In this document: positions 51,115 through 59,820 of the stretch, in pieces
How positions within the stretch are numbered: the stretch's first letter is position 1
How the letters are laid out: each line of letters begins with the position of its first letter
Assembly: GCF_000761445.1 (NCBI RefSeq)
Contig: NZ_KN196470.1
Span: 2,954,968 to 3,018,967 of the forward strand
From: Oleiagrimonas soli
GTDB taxonomy: Bacteria; Pseudomonadota; Gammaproteobacteria; Xanthomonadales; Rhodanobacteraceae
DNA length: 64,000 bases
Reading direction: 5' to 3'
The notes under the pieces: generated by a model
Database searches by the model: none
The model's input: only the letters and a program-made list of their open reading frames with translations
What the model was told of the DNA's origin: nothing
Program-made: the position numbers and the translations under genes

Positions 51115-53103
51115 ATGAACGACCTCGCTCGACGCTCCGCCCGCCGCCTGGACTGGCGCCCGCCGCTGGTCCTGTTGCTGTTGCTGCTGTGCACCGCCAC
51201 GCTGCGCGCGCAGCAGGCGCCCGGCAGCGGCGAACTGCGCCTGATCGACGCCGGCGGCATGGCACACGTGCAGGCCAGTCTCGACACCGACGTCGCCTAC
51301 CGCGTCGACGGCCTGGTCGCCGACGTCACCGTGCATCAGCGTTTCCGCAACGACAGCAAGGACTGGATGCAGGGCACGTATCTGTTGCCGCTGCCCGACG
51401 GTGCGGCGGTGTACGCGATGACGCTGCACATCGGCAAGCGCACCGTCGTCGGCGAGATCCGCGAGAAGGAGGCCGCGCGCAAGGTCTTCGCGCAAGCGCG
51501 CGCCAGCGGGCACAAGGCCGCCTTGATCGAAGCCGACAGCGGGAACCTGTTCCGTACCGCGGTGACCAACGTCGCGCCCGGCGAGCAGGTCGACATCGAG
51601 CTGCACTACTGGCAGCGCGTGGACTACCGCGACGGCACCTTCTCGCTGCACTTCCCGCTGACCTACACGCCGCGCTACCACATGGCGAAAGGCGCCATGC
51701 CGGCGGCGCACGATCCCGGCATCGCCGCGACGCAGACCTTCGCTTCGGCCAAGAGCGAACCGCCGCTGCGTACGCAGATCGCGGTCACGCTCAATACCGG
51801 CGTGCCGCTGGCCAACGTCGTCAGCCCCAGCCATGCCATCGACACCTCGCACCACGGCGCGACCTGGAACGTGCAGCTGCGCGACGCCAGCGTGGTGCCC
51901 GACCGCGACTTCATCCTGCGCTGGACGCCGCAACCGCAGACCCAGCCGAACGTCGCCAGCTTCGTCGAAACCGTCGGCGACGCGCACTACGCCACGCTGA
52001 TGGTGATGCCGCCGCAACAACAAGCGCGCACGTTGCCGCGCGAGCTGATCCTGGTGATCGACACGTCCGGTTCGATGGAAGGCGCGTCGATCCGCCAGGC
52101 GCGCGCGGCACTGGATCTGGCGTTGAAGAACCTGCGCCCGGAGGACCGCTTCAACGTCATCGAATTCAATTCCGACATGAAGATGCTGCATCCGCAGGCG
52201 GTGCAGGCCACGCCCGAAGCCGTGCAGCAGGCACGCGACTGGGTCGCCGCGCTGAATGCTGGCGGCGGCACCGAGATGGCGCCGGCGCTGAAGGCCGCGC
52301 TCGACGGGCATGCGCCGGAGGGCTACGTGCGCCAGGTCGTGTTCGCCACCGACGGCGCGGTCGACAACGATGCCGGCCTCATTCATTTGATCGATCGCGA
52401 TCTCGGCGATTCGCGCCTGTTCCCGGTCGGCATCGGCAGCGCGCCGAACGCCGGATTCCTGAAGCAGGCGGCGGTGCACGGCCGCGGCAGCGAGACGCTG
52501 ATTCCCGATCTGCATGAAGTCGGCGACGCCATGCGCGGTCTGCTGGCGCGGCTCGGCCATCCGGCGCTGCGCAACCTGCGCATCGACTGGCCGCACGGCG
52601 CACAGGCCTATCCGCGCGCCCTGCCCGACCTGTACCTGGGCGAGCCGCTGCTGGTCACCGCGCGCCTCGACGCGCCCGGCGGCCGCGTGCAGCTGCACGG
52701 CCAGCTTGCCGACCGCGCCTGGACCGCACCGGTATCGCTGGATGCGGCGCGCCCGGCGCGCGGCCTGAACCGGCTGTGGGCGCAGGCACGCATCGACCAT
52801 CTCGAAGAGCAGCTGCGTCAGGGCGGCGACGAGAACACGCTGCGCCCGCAGATCGTGAAGACCGCGCTGGATGCGCATCTGGTCAGCCGCTACACCAGCC
52901 TGGTCGCCGTCGACCGCACGCCGGCGCGCGACAAACCGCAGGCGCTGCGCGACACGCAGATTCCCAACGTGCTGCCGGCTGGTTCGGCCTTCGCCCAGAC
53001 CGCCACGTCGGCGCGCGTGTGGATGCTGCTGGCGGCGCTGATGCTGCTGTTCGCCCTGACCGCATCGTGGTGGCAGCGGCGCGACGCGGAGGGACGTGCG
53101 TGA
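51115..53103 (+). CDS. Sortase target surface protein (VIT + vWFA domains)
   Basis: 662 residues from the ATG at 51115 (AAGGA upstream). Signal peptide, VIT domain (~35-165, GTYLLPLPDGAAVYAM, GEIREKEAARKVF), vWFA domain with the MIDAS motif D316-T-S-G-S, then a beta-rich region. The C-terminus is a sorting signal: LPAGSAFAQTATS, one hydrophobic helix and an RR tail. This is the marine-proteobacterial-type sortase target. The usual LPxTA box is changed (LPAGS and FAQTA stand where one LPQTA is expected). It overlaps the sortase gene by 4 bp. Confidence 0.85.
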   Translation: MNDLARRSARRLDWRPPLVLLLLLLCTATLRAQQAPGSGELRLIDAGGMAHVQASLDTDVAYRVDGLVADVTVHQRFRNDSKDWMQGTYLLPLPDGAAVYAMTLHIGKRTVVGEIREKEAARKVFAQARASGHKAALIEADSGNLFRTAVTNVAPGEQVDIELHYWQRVDYRDGTFSLHFPLTYTPRYHMAKGAMPAAHDPGIAATQTFASAKSEPPLRTQIAVTLNTGVPLANVVSPSHAIDTSHHGATWNVQLRDASVVPDRDFILRWTPQPQTQPNVASFVETVGDAHYATLMVMPPQQQARTLPRELILVIDTSGSMEGASIRQARAALDLALKNLRPEDRFNVIEFNSDMKMLHPQAVQATPEAVQQARDWVAALNAGGGTEMAPALKAALDGHAPEGYVRQVVFATDGAVDNDAGLIHLIDRDLGDSRLFPVGIGSAPNAGFLKQAAVHGRGSETLIPDLHEVGDAMRGLLARLGHPALRNLRIDWPHGAQAYPRALPDLYLGEPLLVTARLDAPGGRVQLHGQLADRAWTAPVSLDAARPARGLNRLWAQARIDHLEEQLRQGGDENTLRPQIVKTALDAHLVSRYTSLVAVDRTPARDKPQALRDTQIPNVLPAGSAFAQTATSARVWMLLAALMLLFALTASWWQRRDAEGRA

Positions 53104-53693
53104 GTCTGCGCCGCGCCCGCTGGCTGGTGCCCGCGCTGCTCGGTATCGCCGTGCTGTTGGGCGGCCGCGCCGGCTGGATTCACGCCAAGGCGATGCTGGC
53201 CCAGGTGCTGCTGGAACGCGCCTGGGCCGGCAGCGACCACGGCCGCCATCTGCGCCGACCGTGGCCGTGGGCCGACATGGCGCCGATCGCGCGGCTGCGG
53301 GTGCCGCGGCTGCACCGGGATCTGATCGTGCTGGATCGCGACAGCGGCCAGGCGCTGGCCTTCGGACCGGGCTGGACACCTTCCAGCGCCGCGCCCGGCG
53401 CACCCGGTCTGAGCGTCATCAGCGCCCATCGCGACACGCAATTCGACTTTCTCGGCGCGCTGCGCGCGGGCGACGGCATCGTGCTGGACAGCGCCAAGGG
53501 CACGACCCGCTACCGCGTCGTGCGCGCGGACGTCGTCGACAGCCGCCGCACACGCCTGCCGGCCGCCGACAGCGCCGACGGCCTGTTGCTGGTGACCTGC
53601 TACCCGTTCGACGCGGTGATGGCTGGCGGGCCGCTGCGCTACACGGTCTTTGCGCAGCGCGTCGCGTCCGCGCAGGCGGGGGATCACGGTTGA
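53100..53693 (+). CDS. Class GN (proteobacterial dedicated) sortase
   Basis: 197 residues from GTG 53100, overlapping the target stop (GTGA). One N-terminal membrane anchor (WLVPALLGIAVLL). Catalytic residues: H110 in SAHRDTQFDF, C167 in LLLVTCYPF and R180 in GPLRYTVF. Class GN sortases are inner-membrane transpeptidases found in Gram-negatives next to one substrate, here the preceding VIT/vWFA protein. Confidence 0.92.
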   Translation: MSLRRARWLVPALLGIAVLLGGRAGWIHAKAMLAQVLLERAWAGSDHGRHLRRPWPWADMAPIARLRVPRLHRDLIVLDRDSGQALAFGPGWTPSSAAPGAPGLSVISAHRDTQFDFLGALRAGDGIVLDSAKGTTRYRVVRADVVDSRRTRLPAADSADGLLLVTCYPFDAVMAGGPLRYTVFAQRVASAQAGDHG

Positions 53694-53735
53694 CGGTGAC
53701 TGCACCGTGCTGGAGTGAGCAGCGCGAACTCCAAC

Positions 53736-53752
53736 ACCACGGAATCCGTGGT
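53736..53752. terminator. 17-bp palindrome after the sortase gene
   Basis: ACCACGGA-A-TCCGTGGT lies between the sortase stop and the convergent rpe stop. Its position suggests a terminator, but the one-base loop cannot close a full hairpin and no T-run follows. Confidence 0.4.
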
Positions 53753-53818
53753 CCCTCGATGCTTGCGATGAAACCCTCTCTAGGGTTCGCATCCGCTCAC
53801 CCGAGCCACACCGAAAAG

Positions 53819-54487
53819 TCAGCCGATCGCGCGGCGCATCGCGTCGATTTCAGCCTTGTAATCGGTCGCACCGAAGATGGCCGAGCCGGCGACGAAGGTG
53901 TCCGCGCCGGCCGCCGCGATGTCGCCGATGTTGTCGGCCTTCACGCCGCCGTCGATCTCCAGGCGGATGGCGCGGCCGCTGGCATCGATGCGCTCGCGCG
54001 CCTGACGCAGCTTGTCCAGCGCCGCGGGAATGAATTTCTGCCCGCCGAAGCCCGGATTGACCGACATGATGAGCACCAGGTCGACCTTGTCCATGACGTA
54101 GTCGAGGTAGCTCAGCGGCGTGGCCGGATTGAACACCAGACCGGCCTGGCAGCCGCACTCGCGGATCAGGCCCAGGGTGCGGTCGACGTGCTCGACGGCC
54201 TCCGGATGGAAGCTGATCAGGGTCGCGCCGGCCTCGGCGAAGTCGGGCACGATGCGGTCCACCGGCTTGACCATCAGGTGCACGTCGATGGGCGCGGTGA
54301 TGCCGTACGTGCGCAGCGCCTTGAGCACCATCGGCCCCATCGTCAGATTGGGCACGTAGTGGTTGTCCATGACGTCGAAGTGCACCCAGTCGCCGCCGGC
54401 CTCCAGCACGGCGCGGGTGTCCTCGCCCAGCCGCGCGAAGTCGGCCGAGAGAATGGACGGAGCGATGACGGGAGTTTGCCTGGCCAT
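53819..54487 (-). CDS. rpe: Ribulose-phosphate 3-epimerase
   Basis: 222 residues. (beta/alpha)8 barrel with the metal/catalytic motifs [45 protein letters not shown] and IDGGV; all are intact. Interconverts ribulose- and xylulose-5-phosphate in the pentose phosphate pathway. The ATG at 54487 is preferred; no strong ribosome site is seen. Confidence 0.96.
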   Translation of the reverse strand: MARQTPVIAPSILSADFARLGEDTRAVLEAGGDWVHFDVMDNHYVPNLTMGPMVLKALRTYGITAPIDVHLMVKPVDRIVPDFAEAGATLISFHPEAVEHVDRTLGLIRECGCQAGLVFNPATPLSYLDYVMDKVDLVLIMSVNPGFGGQKFIPAALDKLRQARERIDASGRAIRLEIDGGVKADNIGDIAAAGADTFVAGSAIFGATDYKAEIDAMRRAIG

Positions 54488-54566
54488 GATGGAATCCGGT
54501 CGTTGAAGGGACGAGGAGCGGCCTGTCTGCACGCAGGCCGTTGTAGCACGAGCGGCCCGCGCGGAC

Positions 54567-55361
54567 TTACTTGAAGCCGCGCTCGGCCTTGATGCGTTCG
54601 TAGGCGGCATTGATCTCGCTGGCGCGATCTTCGGCGCGCTTGCGCAGATCCTCGGGCAGGTCGCCGAGGCGGTCCGGGTGATGTTCGGAGATCAGCTTGC
54701 GGTAGGCGCGCTTGATGGCGCGGTCGTCCGTATCGCGCTGGACACCGAGAATCGCGTGCGGATCGGGACCGGACGGTTCGCGTCGCGGCGGCGTGTATCC
54801 GCCGCCCGCGCCCGCGCCGCCCCAGCCGCGTCCGCCGCCGCCCGGCGGCGTCCAGGCGTAGCCCTTCATCGCCATCACCGCCATCAGCTCCATCTCGCTG
54901 ATGCGCAGAGCCGCAGCGAGCCGGCGCAGCAGCTGCATCTTGCCCTCGCTGGCGCCTTCGGCCAGCACCGTCTCGACCACCACGTCGAGGATGGTGATGG
55001 CGTGGTCGCGGCGACCGCCGGTCCAGGCGCGCAGCTGCGCCAGCGCCGCGTCGAGGTCGAAGTCCGATTGCTTGCCGAGGTTGAAGCTGGCCACAGCGTG
55101 ACGGCGCTGTTCCTGGTTCAGACCCATGCGCGTCATCAGGCGCTCGGCAACCGCGATCTCCTTCTCGCTGACGCGGCCGTCGGCCTTGGCCACCGCGCCG
55201 AGCAGCGCGAACAGCGGCTGCACCACCTGATCGAACGAGGTGCGCGGCCGCGCGGCGCGCTGCGAGGACGTCAGCAACCAGCCGATCACGCCGCCGAGCA
55301 GCGCCCCCATGAAGTTGTGCAGCACCAGGTATCCGATGACCGCGCCGATGATCGCGCCCAT
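54567..55361 (-). CDS. djlA: DjlA-type membrane co-chaperone (TerB-like + J domain)
   Basis: 264 residues. An N-terminal glycine-rich membrane segment ([24 protein letters not shown]) is followed by a TerB-like acidic helical domain ([18 protein letters not shown]), a Gly-rich linker and a C-terminal J domain with HHPDR (HPD). It stimulates DnaK at the inner membrane. ATG 55361 overlaps the cytochrome stop as TAATG, so translation is coupled. Confidence 0.9.
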   Translation of the reverse strand: MGAIIGAVIGYLVLHNFMGALLGGVIGWLLTSSQRAARPRTSFDQVVQPLFALLGAVAKADGRVSEKEIAVAERLMTRMGLNQEQRRHAVASFNLGKQSDFDLDAALAQLRAWTGGRRDHAITILDVVVETVLAEGASEGKMQLLRRLAAALRISEMELMAVMAMKGYAWTPPGGGGRGWGGAGAGGGYTPPRREPSGPDPHAILGVQRDTDDRAIKRAYRKLISEHHPDRLGDLPEDLRKRAEDRASEINAAYERIKAERGFK

Positions 55362-55687
55362 TACGGCGACGCCTCCGTCTGCGGCGACGCCGGCGGCTGC
55401 GCAGCGAACCATGTCGCCAGCGCCTTCAGCTGCGCCTCGCTGAGCGGACCAAGCGCCGCGCGCATGACCGCCACGTCGCGGCGACCGTCGCGGTACTGGT
55501 GCATCGCGTCCAGCAGGTAGTCGACGCGCTGCGCCGCCAGATTCGGTGCACCGGGCACCACCGCGATGCCGTGCTCGCCGTGGCAGGCCGCGCACATGCC
55601 GAGCTGCGGCGGAGGCGTTGCAGCGCCAGCCTGCGCCGCGACGGGTGCGGCCAGCAGCAGTGCCGCCCACAGGGGAAAAGCCTTCAT
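55361..55687 (-). CDS. Periplasmic class I c-type cytochrome
   Basis: 108 residues with a signal peptide (MKAFPLWAALLLAAPVAAQA), one CxxCH heme site (MCAACHGEHG) and a methionine in DVAVMRAALGPLSEAQ likely to be the sixth ligand. Small electron carrier similar to half of cytochrome c4 or to c553-type proteins. First gene of a two-gene unit with djlA. Confidence 0.9.
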   Translation of the reverse strand: MKAFPLWAALLLAAPVAAQAGAATPPPQLGMCAACHGEHGIAVVPGAPNLAAQRVDYLLDAMHQYRDGRRDVAVMRAALGPLSEAQLKALATWFAAQPPASPQTEASP

Positions 55688-55794
55688 CGCCGTTCCGAAG
55701 CCGTGTCAAAGACCCTCATTCTACCAGCCCGACGCCGCGCGTTCGCCGCCGCGCGCCGCTACAATGAGTGTCCGTTCCCCAGGAATGTCTCGCC

Positions 55795-56691
55795 GTGCCC
55801 ACCTGCCTCATGCAATCGGACCTGCTGGGTCTGCAACCGACCTACCGCGGCAAGGTCCGCGATGTCTACGAACTGTCGGACGAGCGCCTGCTGATCGTCG
55901 CCAGCGACCGCCTGTCCGCGTTCGACGTGATCCTGCCCGACCCGATCCCGGGCAAGGGCGAGATGCTGACGCAGATCTCCAATTTCTGGTTCGACAAGAC
56001 CGCACACCTGATGCCCAACCACCTCACCGGCACGCCGGTCGCCGAGGTGCTGCCGGAAGGCACCGACGTCGCCCTGTACGAAAAGCGCGCCGTGGTGACC
56101 AAGAAACTGACGCCGGTGCCGGTCGAGGCCATCGCCCGCGGCTACCTGATCGGCTCGGGCTGGAAGGACTACCAGGCCACCGGCCAGCTCTGCGGCATCG
56201 ACCTGCCGACCGGCCTGCGCCAGGCCGAGCAGCTGGCCGAACCGATCTTCACGCCTTCGACCAAGGCCGCGGCCGGCGACCACGACGAGAACATCGGCTT
56301 CGACCAGATGGTCGCCAAGATCGGCGGCGAACTGGCGGAGAAGGTGCGCGAGGCGACCCTGGCGATCTACCGCTTCGCCGCCTCGCACGCGGCCGAGCGC
56401 GGCATCCTCATCGCCGACACCAAGCTGGAGTTCGGCACCGACGCCGACGGCACGCTGTACGTGATGGACGAGATGCTCACGCCCGACTCCTCGCGCTTCT
56501 GGCCAGCCGACGAGTACAAGGTCGGCACCAGCCCGCCGAGCTTCGACAAGCAGTTCGTGCGCGATCACCTGGAGACGCTGGACTGGAACAAGAAGGCACC
56601 CGGCCCGTCGCTGCCGACCCGCATCATCGAAGGCACCGCCGCGCGCTACGCCGAGGCGCTCAAGCGCCTGGCCGGCATCGTGCTGGACTGA
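55795..56691 (+). CDS. purC: SAICAR synthase
   Basis: The GTG at 55795 has AGGAA nine bases upstream and gives 298 residues ([27 protein letters not shown]); an ATG at 55810 is the alternative. Signature motifs: [50 protein letters not shown] and PDSSRFWP. Ligates aspartate to CAIR in purine synthesis. The long (SAICAR type 2-like) version is usual in this group. Confidence 0.95.
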   Translation: MPTCLMQSDLLGLQPTYRGKVRDVYELSDERLLIVASDRLSAFDVILPDPIPGKGEMLTQISNFWFDKTAHLMPNHLTGTPVAEVLPEGTDVALYEKRAVVTKKLTPVPVEAIARGYLIGSGWKDYQATGQLCGIDLPTGLRQAEQLAEPIFTPSTKAAAGDHDENIGFDQMVAKIGGELAEKVREATLAIYRFAASHAAERGILIADTKLEFGTDADGTLYVMDEMLTPDSSRFWPADEYKVGTSPPSFDKQFVRDHLETLDWNKKAPGPSLPTRIIEGTAARYAEALKRLAGIVLD

Positions 56692-56740
56692 GCCGCGACG
56701 AACGTGGACCGGGCACAACACGCCGATCACGACGCCATCC

Positions 56741-56821
56741 CGTCATCCCGGCGAAAGCCGGGACCTAGTGTCTCTATTCGCGCCGCGAAGTCGCTGGGTC
56801 CAGGCTTTCGCCGGGATGACG
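56741..56821. repeat. REP-like inverted repeat downstream of purC
   Basis: CGTCATCCCGGCGAAAGCC (56741-56759) and its exact reverse complement (56803-56821) flank 43 bp. The right arm with CGCTGGGTCC also occurs at 29018-29050. It is consistent with a REP/BIME pair. Confidence 0.75.
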
Positions 56822-56932
56822 ACCGTACGGTTGTACCGCTGCTCGAATTCGGCTGGTTTTACCGCACGACAATTTTAATCCGCGCATGAACGCGCGCGAG
56901 CAAGAAACGGACCGACGCGAGGGTCAGGCCTT

Positions 56933-57379
56933 ATGAAGCATGCTCCAGCCGGATACGAGTGTCCGTTCTGCGGCATCGCCGAGACGCTTCCATCGCCTGC
57001 TCCAGCGTCCGCCGTTGTCTTGGTGGATGCCAACGTGTTCGCTTTGGTCCCGACGCACCACTACGCCGGAATCAAAGGCAACTGCCTCGTGGTGCCCCGG
57101 CGCCATTACGAGAACGTATGGGACATCCCGGACAACCTCGGCAACGACTTCTTCCGTGCCACGCGTCGCCTGGCGGATGCCATGCGGCATGCCTTCGGGT
57201 GTGAGGGCATCTCCACTCGCCAACACAACGGGCCTGCCGGCAATCAAGATGTGTGGCACTACCATCTTCATGTATTTCCTCGCTACGCAAGTGACGACTT
57301 GTATGCGGGACCGAAGGCGCCCTACACGAACGAGGAGCGCATCGAGTGGGCAGCCGCTCTCCGGGCTGCTTTGAGCTGA
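56933..57379 (+). CDS. HIT-family nucleotide hydrolase/transferase
   Basis: 148 residues. N-terminal CPFC, central LVPTHHYAGIKGNCLVVPRRHYENV, and the histidine triad QHNGPAGNQDVWHYHLHVFPR (HxHxH). HIT proteins hydrolyse dinucleoside polyphosphates or AMP-lysine-type substrates. Both strands contain other open frames here, but only this one has family motifs. Confidence 0.88.
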   Translation: MKHAPAGYECPFCGIAETLPSPAPASAVVLVDANVFALVPTHHYAGIKGNCLVVPRRHYENVWDIPDNLGNDFFRATRRLADAMRHAFGCEGISTRQHNGPAGNQDVWHYHLHVFPRYASDDLYAGPKAPYTNEERIEWAAALRAALS

Positions 57380-57491
57380 AAGATCAGCGTTCTTTGCTTG
57401 CGGGCCGGACGGCCTGAATGCACCATACGAACCGGACCATTCATCCAGGCAGACACGCGGCGCGTGCCGCTTCACTCAGGCGATACACACC

Positions 57492-57956
57492 ATGCGCGAC
57501 GCACAGCAGTGGTTCGACGCCTACAGTCAGGACCACCAGAACGCCACCAACCGCGCCATTCACTGGGTCTGCGTGCCGGTGATCCTGTGGTGCGTGATCG
57601 CCGCGCTGTGGTTGATTCCGGTGCCGCCGATGCTGGGCCGTCAGGGGCTGTGGGCGGTCGGCATCATGTTCCTGTCGTTCCTGTTCTACTACCGCACCTC
57701 GCGCGCCATCGGCCTGGGCATGGCGGTGGTGTTCGCGGTATTCGGGCTGATCGCGCACTTCGTCTACCTACAACTGGGCACGGTCCGACTGGCGTGGCTG
57801 GCCGGCATCCTGTTCGTGCTGGCGTGGATCGGCCAGTTCGTCGGCCACAAGATCGAGGGCCACAAGCCGTCGTTCCTGACCGACCTGACCTACCTGCTGA
57901 TCGGCCCCGCCTGGCTGCTGGGCAAGCTGATGCGCCGCGTCGGCCTGCGGTACTGA
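57492..57956 (+). CDS. Mpo1-like (DUF962) membrane protein
   Basis: 154 residues with four hydrophobic helices. The hallmark YSQDHQNATNRAIHWVCVPV at the start, and GHKIEGHKPSFLTDLTYLLIGPAWLL near the end, match the Mpo1/YGL010w family, whose yeast member is an Fe-dependent dioxygenase of 2-hydroxy fatty acids. The conserved histidines (H15, H24, H and H in GHKIEGHKP) are present. Confidence 0.9.
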   Translation: MRDAQQWFDAYSQDHQNATNRAIHWVCVPVILWCVIAALWLIPVPPMLGRQGLWAVGIMFLSFLFYYRTSRAIGLGMAVVFAVFGLIAHFVYLQLGTVRLAWLAGILFVLAWIGQFVGHKIEGHKPSFLTDLTYLLIGPAWLLGKLMRRVGLRY

Positions 57957-58000
57957 CGCCGGCTGCGGCACAATAGCGGCTTTCCGCACCGGTCAACGCC

Positions 58001-58414
58001 ATGAGTTCACTACTGGCGATCAGCTCCTCGCTGGTCTACCTGATCCTCGCCGACAGCGTGGTCGCGCTGCTGCTGGCCCTGATCTGCTGGGGTCTGCTGC
58101 GCTGGAACACGCGCTGCCCGGTGCCGTTCAACCGCGTGTATCTGGCCTGCCTGCTGTGGGCGCTGGCCGCCAGCGCGGTGACCCTCGGCCTGATCTCGCT
58201 GGGCGGCAAGCAGGCGGTCGGACCCGGCCACCAACTACTGGCCTCGGGCTGGATCCGCGTCGCCGTGCTGCTCGACATGCTGCTGGGCGTGGCGCTGCTG
58301 TGGCGACTGGTGCCGCGCGGCGACGGCCACCGCATCACGCTCGGCAACGCCTGCCTGTGCGTGGGCGTCATCGCCGTGCTGGCGCTGATCCCGTTGGCCG
58401 GCTTCTCGCGCTGA
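58001..58414 (+). CDS. Four-helix membrane protein, unknown
   Basis: 137 residues with four regularly spaced hydrophobic helices and short polar loops; starts MSSLLAISSSLVYLILADSVV. It lies 44 bp after the Mpo1-like gene on the same strand. No family recognised. Confidence 0.6.
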   Translation: MSSLLAISSSLVYLILADSVVALLLALICWGLLRWNTRCPVPFNRVYLACLLWALAASAVTLGLISLGGKQAVGPGHQLLASGWIRVAVLLDMLLGVALLWRLVPRGDGHRITLGNACLCVGVIAVLALIPLAGFSR

Positions 58415-58513
58415 GCGCCGTTCGGTCGCGAACGCACGTCACGCGCTTGCTGGATCGACACGCAACCCGATGTCGGCGCGGGTCGTGCGCGACCCTCGAA
58501 CCGGCGTCGCGTC

Positions 58514-59323
58514 TTACGGGCGAAAATCGCGCGGCTTCACGCCGAGCTGGCGCTCCAGTTCGCGATTGTCGGCAATCAGATTCTCGTCCAGCCGCGCGAT
58601 CGCGCCGCGCACGCGCGGACTGAGCAACGCAGCCAGCCGCAACGCCAAGCGTGGCACCGGCAGCGGCAGCGTCCAGCGCGGCAGACCGGCGCGCACGCGC
58701 GCGAACATCTGCCGGGCGCTGAGGCGCTCGCCACCACCGGCTTCCAGCACGCGGTCCGGTGCGTGCTCCATATGCAGGGCCGCGAACACGGCGGCGGCCA
58801 GATCCTGCGCGTGCACCGGCTGACGCAGGCCGCGCCCGGCAGGCAGCGGAAACACCCGCCAACGCATCGCGCGTTTTGCCAGCGGCGTCAGGCTGCGGTC
58901 GCGACCGTCGCCGTAGATCAGCGTGGCGCGCAGGATCGCCCAGTGCAGGCCGCGTCGTTCGCAGGTCGCGGCCAGCCTCGCCTCGGCGTCGCGTAGCCGC
59001 GCAGCCAGCGCGCGCTCGGCGGTCAGCGGCGCTTCGCGCTTGCTTTCGGCGCTCATCGACGACATCGCCACGATGCGCGGCGTTCCGATCAGGGACGCCT
59101 GCTCCAGCCAGGCGACGAAATGATCCAGCGGGCCCACGCACACCACCGCATCGACGGCGGGCAAGGCCGGCACGTCGTCCGGCAGCGCGCCCTGCACCCA
59201 TTCGCCCGATGCATCGTCGCGAGGCCGACGGCTGACCGCCACGAACGCATCGCCCGCTTCGCGCAGCCGCGGAAGCAGGAATCGGCCGATGGACCCGCTG
59301 GCACCGAAGACCACCACATGCAT
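58514..59323 (-). CDS. NAD(P)-dependent epimerase/dehydratase-like (atypical SDR)
   Basis: 269 residues from the ATG at 59323 (MHVVVFGASGSIGRFLLPRL), with the GASGxIG dinucleotide loop, IVAMSSMSAES and ILRATLIYGDGRD. The YxxxK pair of classical SDRs is absent, as in atypical NAD(P)H-binding relatives (NmrA / complex I NDUFA9-like). Substrate unknown. Confidence 0.8.
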   Translation of the reverse strand: MHVVVFGASGSIGRFLLPRLREAGDAFVAVSRRPRDDASGEWVQGALPDDVPALPAVDAVVCVGPLDHFVAWLEQASLIGTPRIVAMSSMSAESKREAPLTAERALAARLRDAEARLAATCERRGLHWAILRATLIYGDGRDRSLTPLAKRAMRWRVFPLPAGRGLRQPVHAQDLAAAVFAALHMEHAPDRVLEAGGGERLSARQMFARVRAGLPRWTLPLPVPRLALRLAALLSPRVRGAIARLDENLIADNRELERQLGVKPRDFRP

Positions 59324-59464
59324 GCAGATAAAATCCTTTGAAATCAATTCACTGATTGCGAACACCGCGCCGCGCGACCCACCGCGCGCGGAAACGGGAA
59401 GTTAACCCGTGGCGCCGCCCGCGGATGATAGGCTGCATCTTCGAACCGCCGCCGGGAGAGTTCC

Positions 59465-59773
59465 ATGATCGCCCGAATCTGGCGCGGGATCACGTCGCGC
59501 GATCTGGCCGACGAGTATCTCGCCCACCTGCAGGAACAGGCCGTACCGCGCCTCGAAGGTGCGAAAGGCCTGTTGCACTCCTACATCCTCCAGCGCGAGC
59601 AGGGGGACAAGAGCGAATTCCAGGTCATCACGCTGTGGGATTCGCACGAGTCCATGCAGGCCTGGGTCGGCGGCGATCCGGAGCGCGCCGTGTACCTGGA
59701 CGAGGAGGACCGCTTCCTGCTCGACATGGAACCGCTGGTGCGCCTGTACGACACCCACGAGATTATTCCCTGA
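59465..59773 (+). CDS. Antibiotic-biosynthesis-monooxygenase (ABM) domain protein
   Basis: 102 residues with GGGAGAG before the ATG. A single ferredoxin-like ABM domain: MIARIWRGIT, GLLHSYILQREQGDKSEFQVITLWDSHESMQAW. Such small dimeric proteins include quinol monooxygenases and heme-degrading enzymes; neither can be chosen. Confidence 0.8.
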   Translation: MIARIWRGITSRDLADEYLAHLQEQAVPRLEGAKGLLHSYILQREQGDKSEFQVITLWDSHESMQAWVGGDPERAVYLDEEDRFLLDMEPLVRLYDTHEIIP

Positions 59774-59820
59774 CCCTTCGTCGCCGCCCGTGAGACATGC
59801 GCGCGGCACCCTGCCCGCCC

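Noticed and set aside
56741-56821. Possible insertion-sequence ends
   Set aside because: Only 43 bp between arms, no transposase, no target duplication; fits a REP pair.
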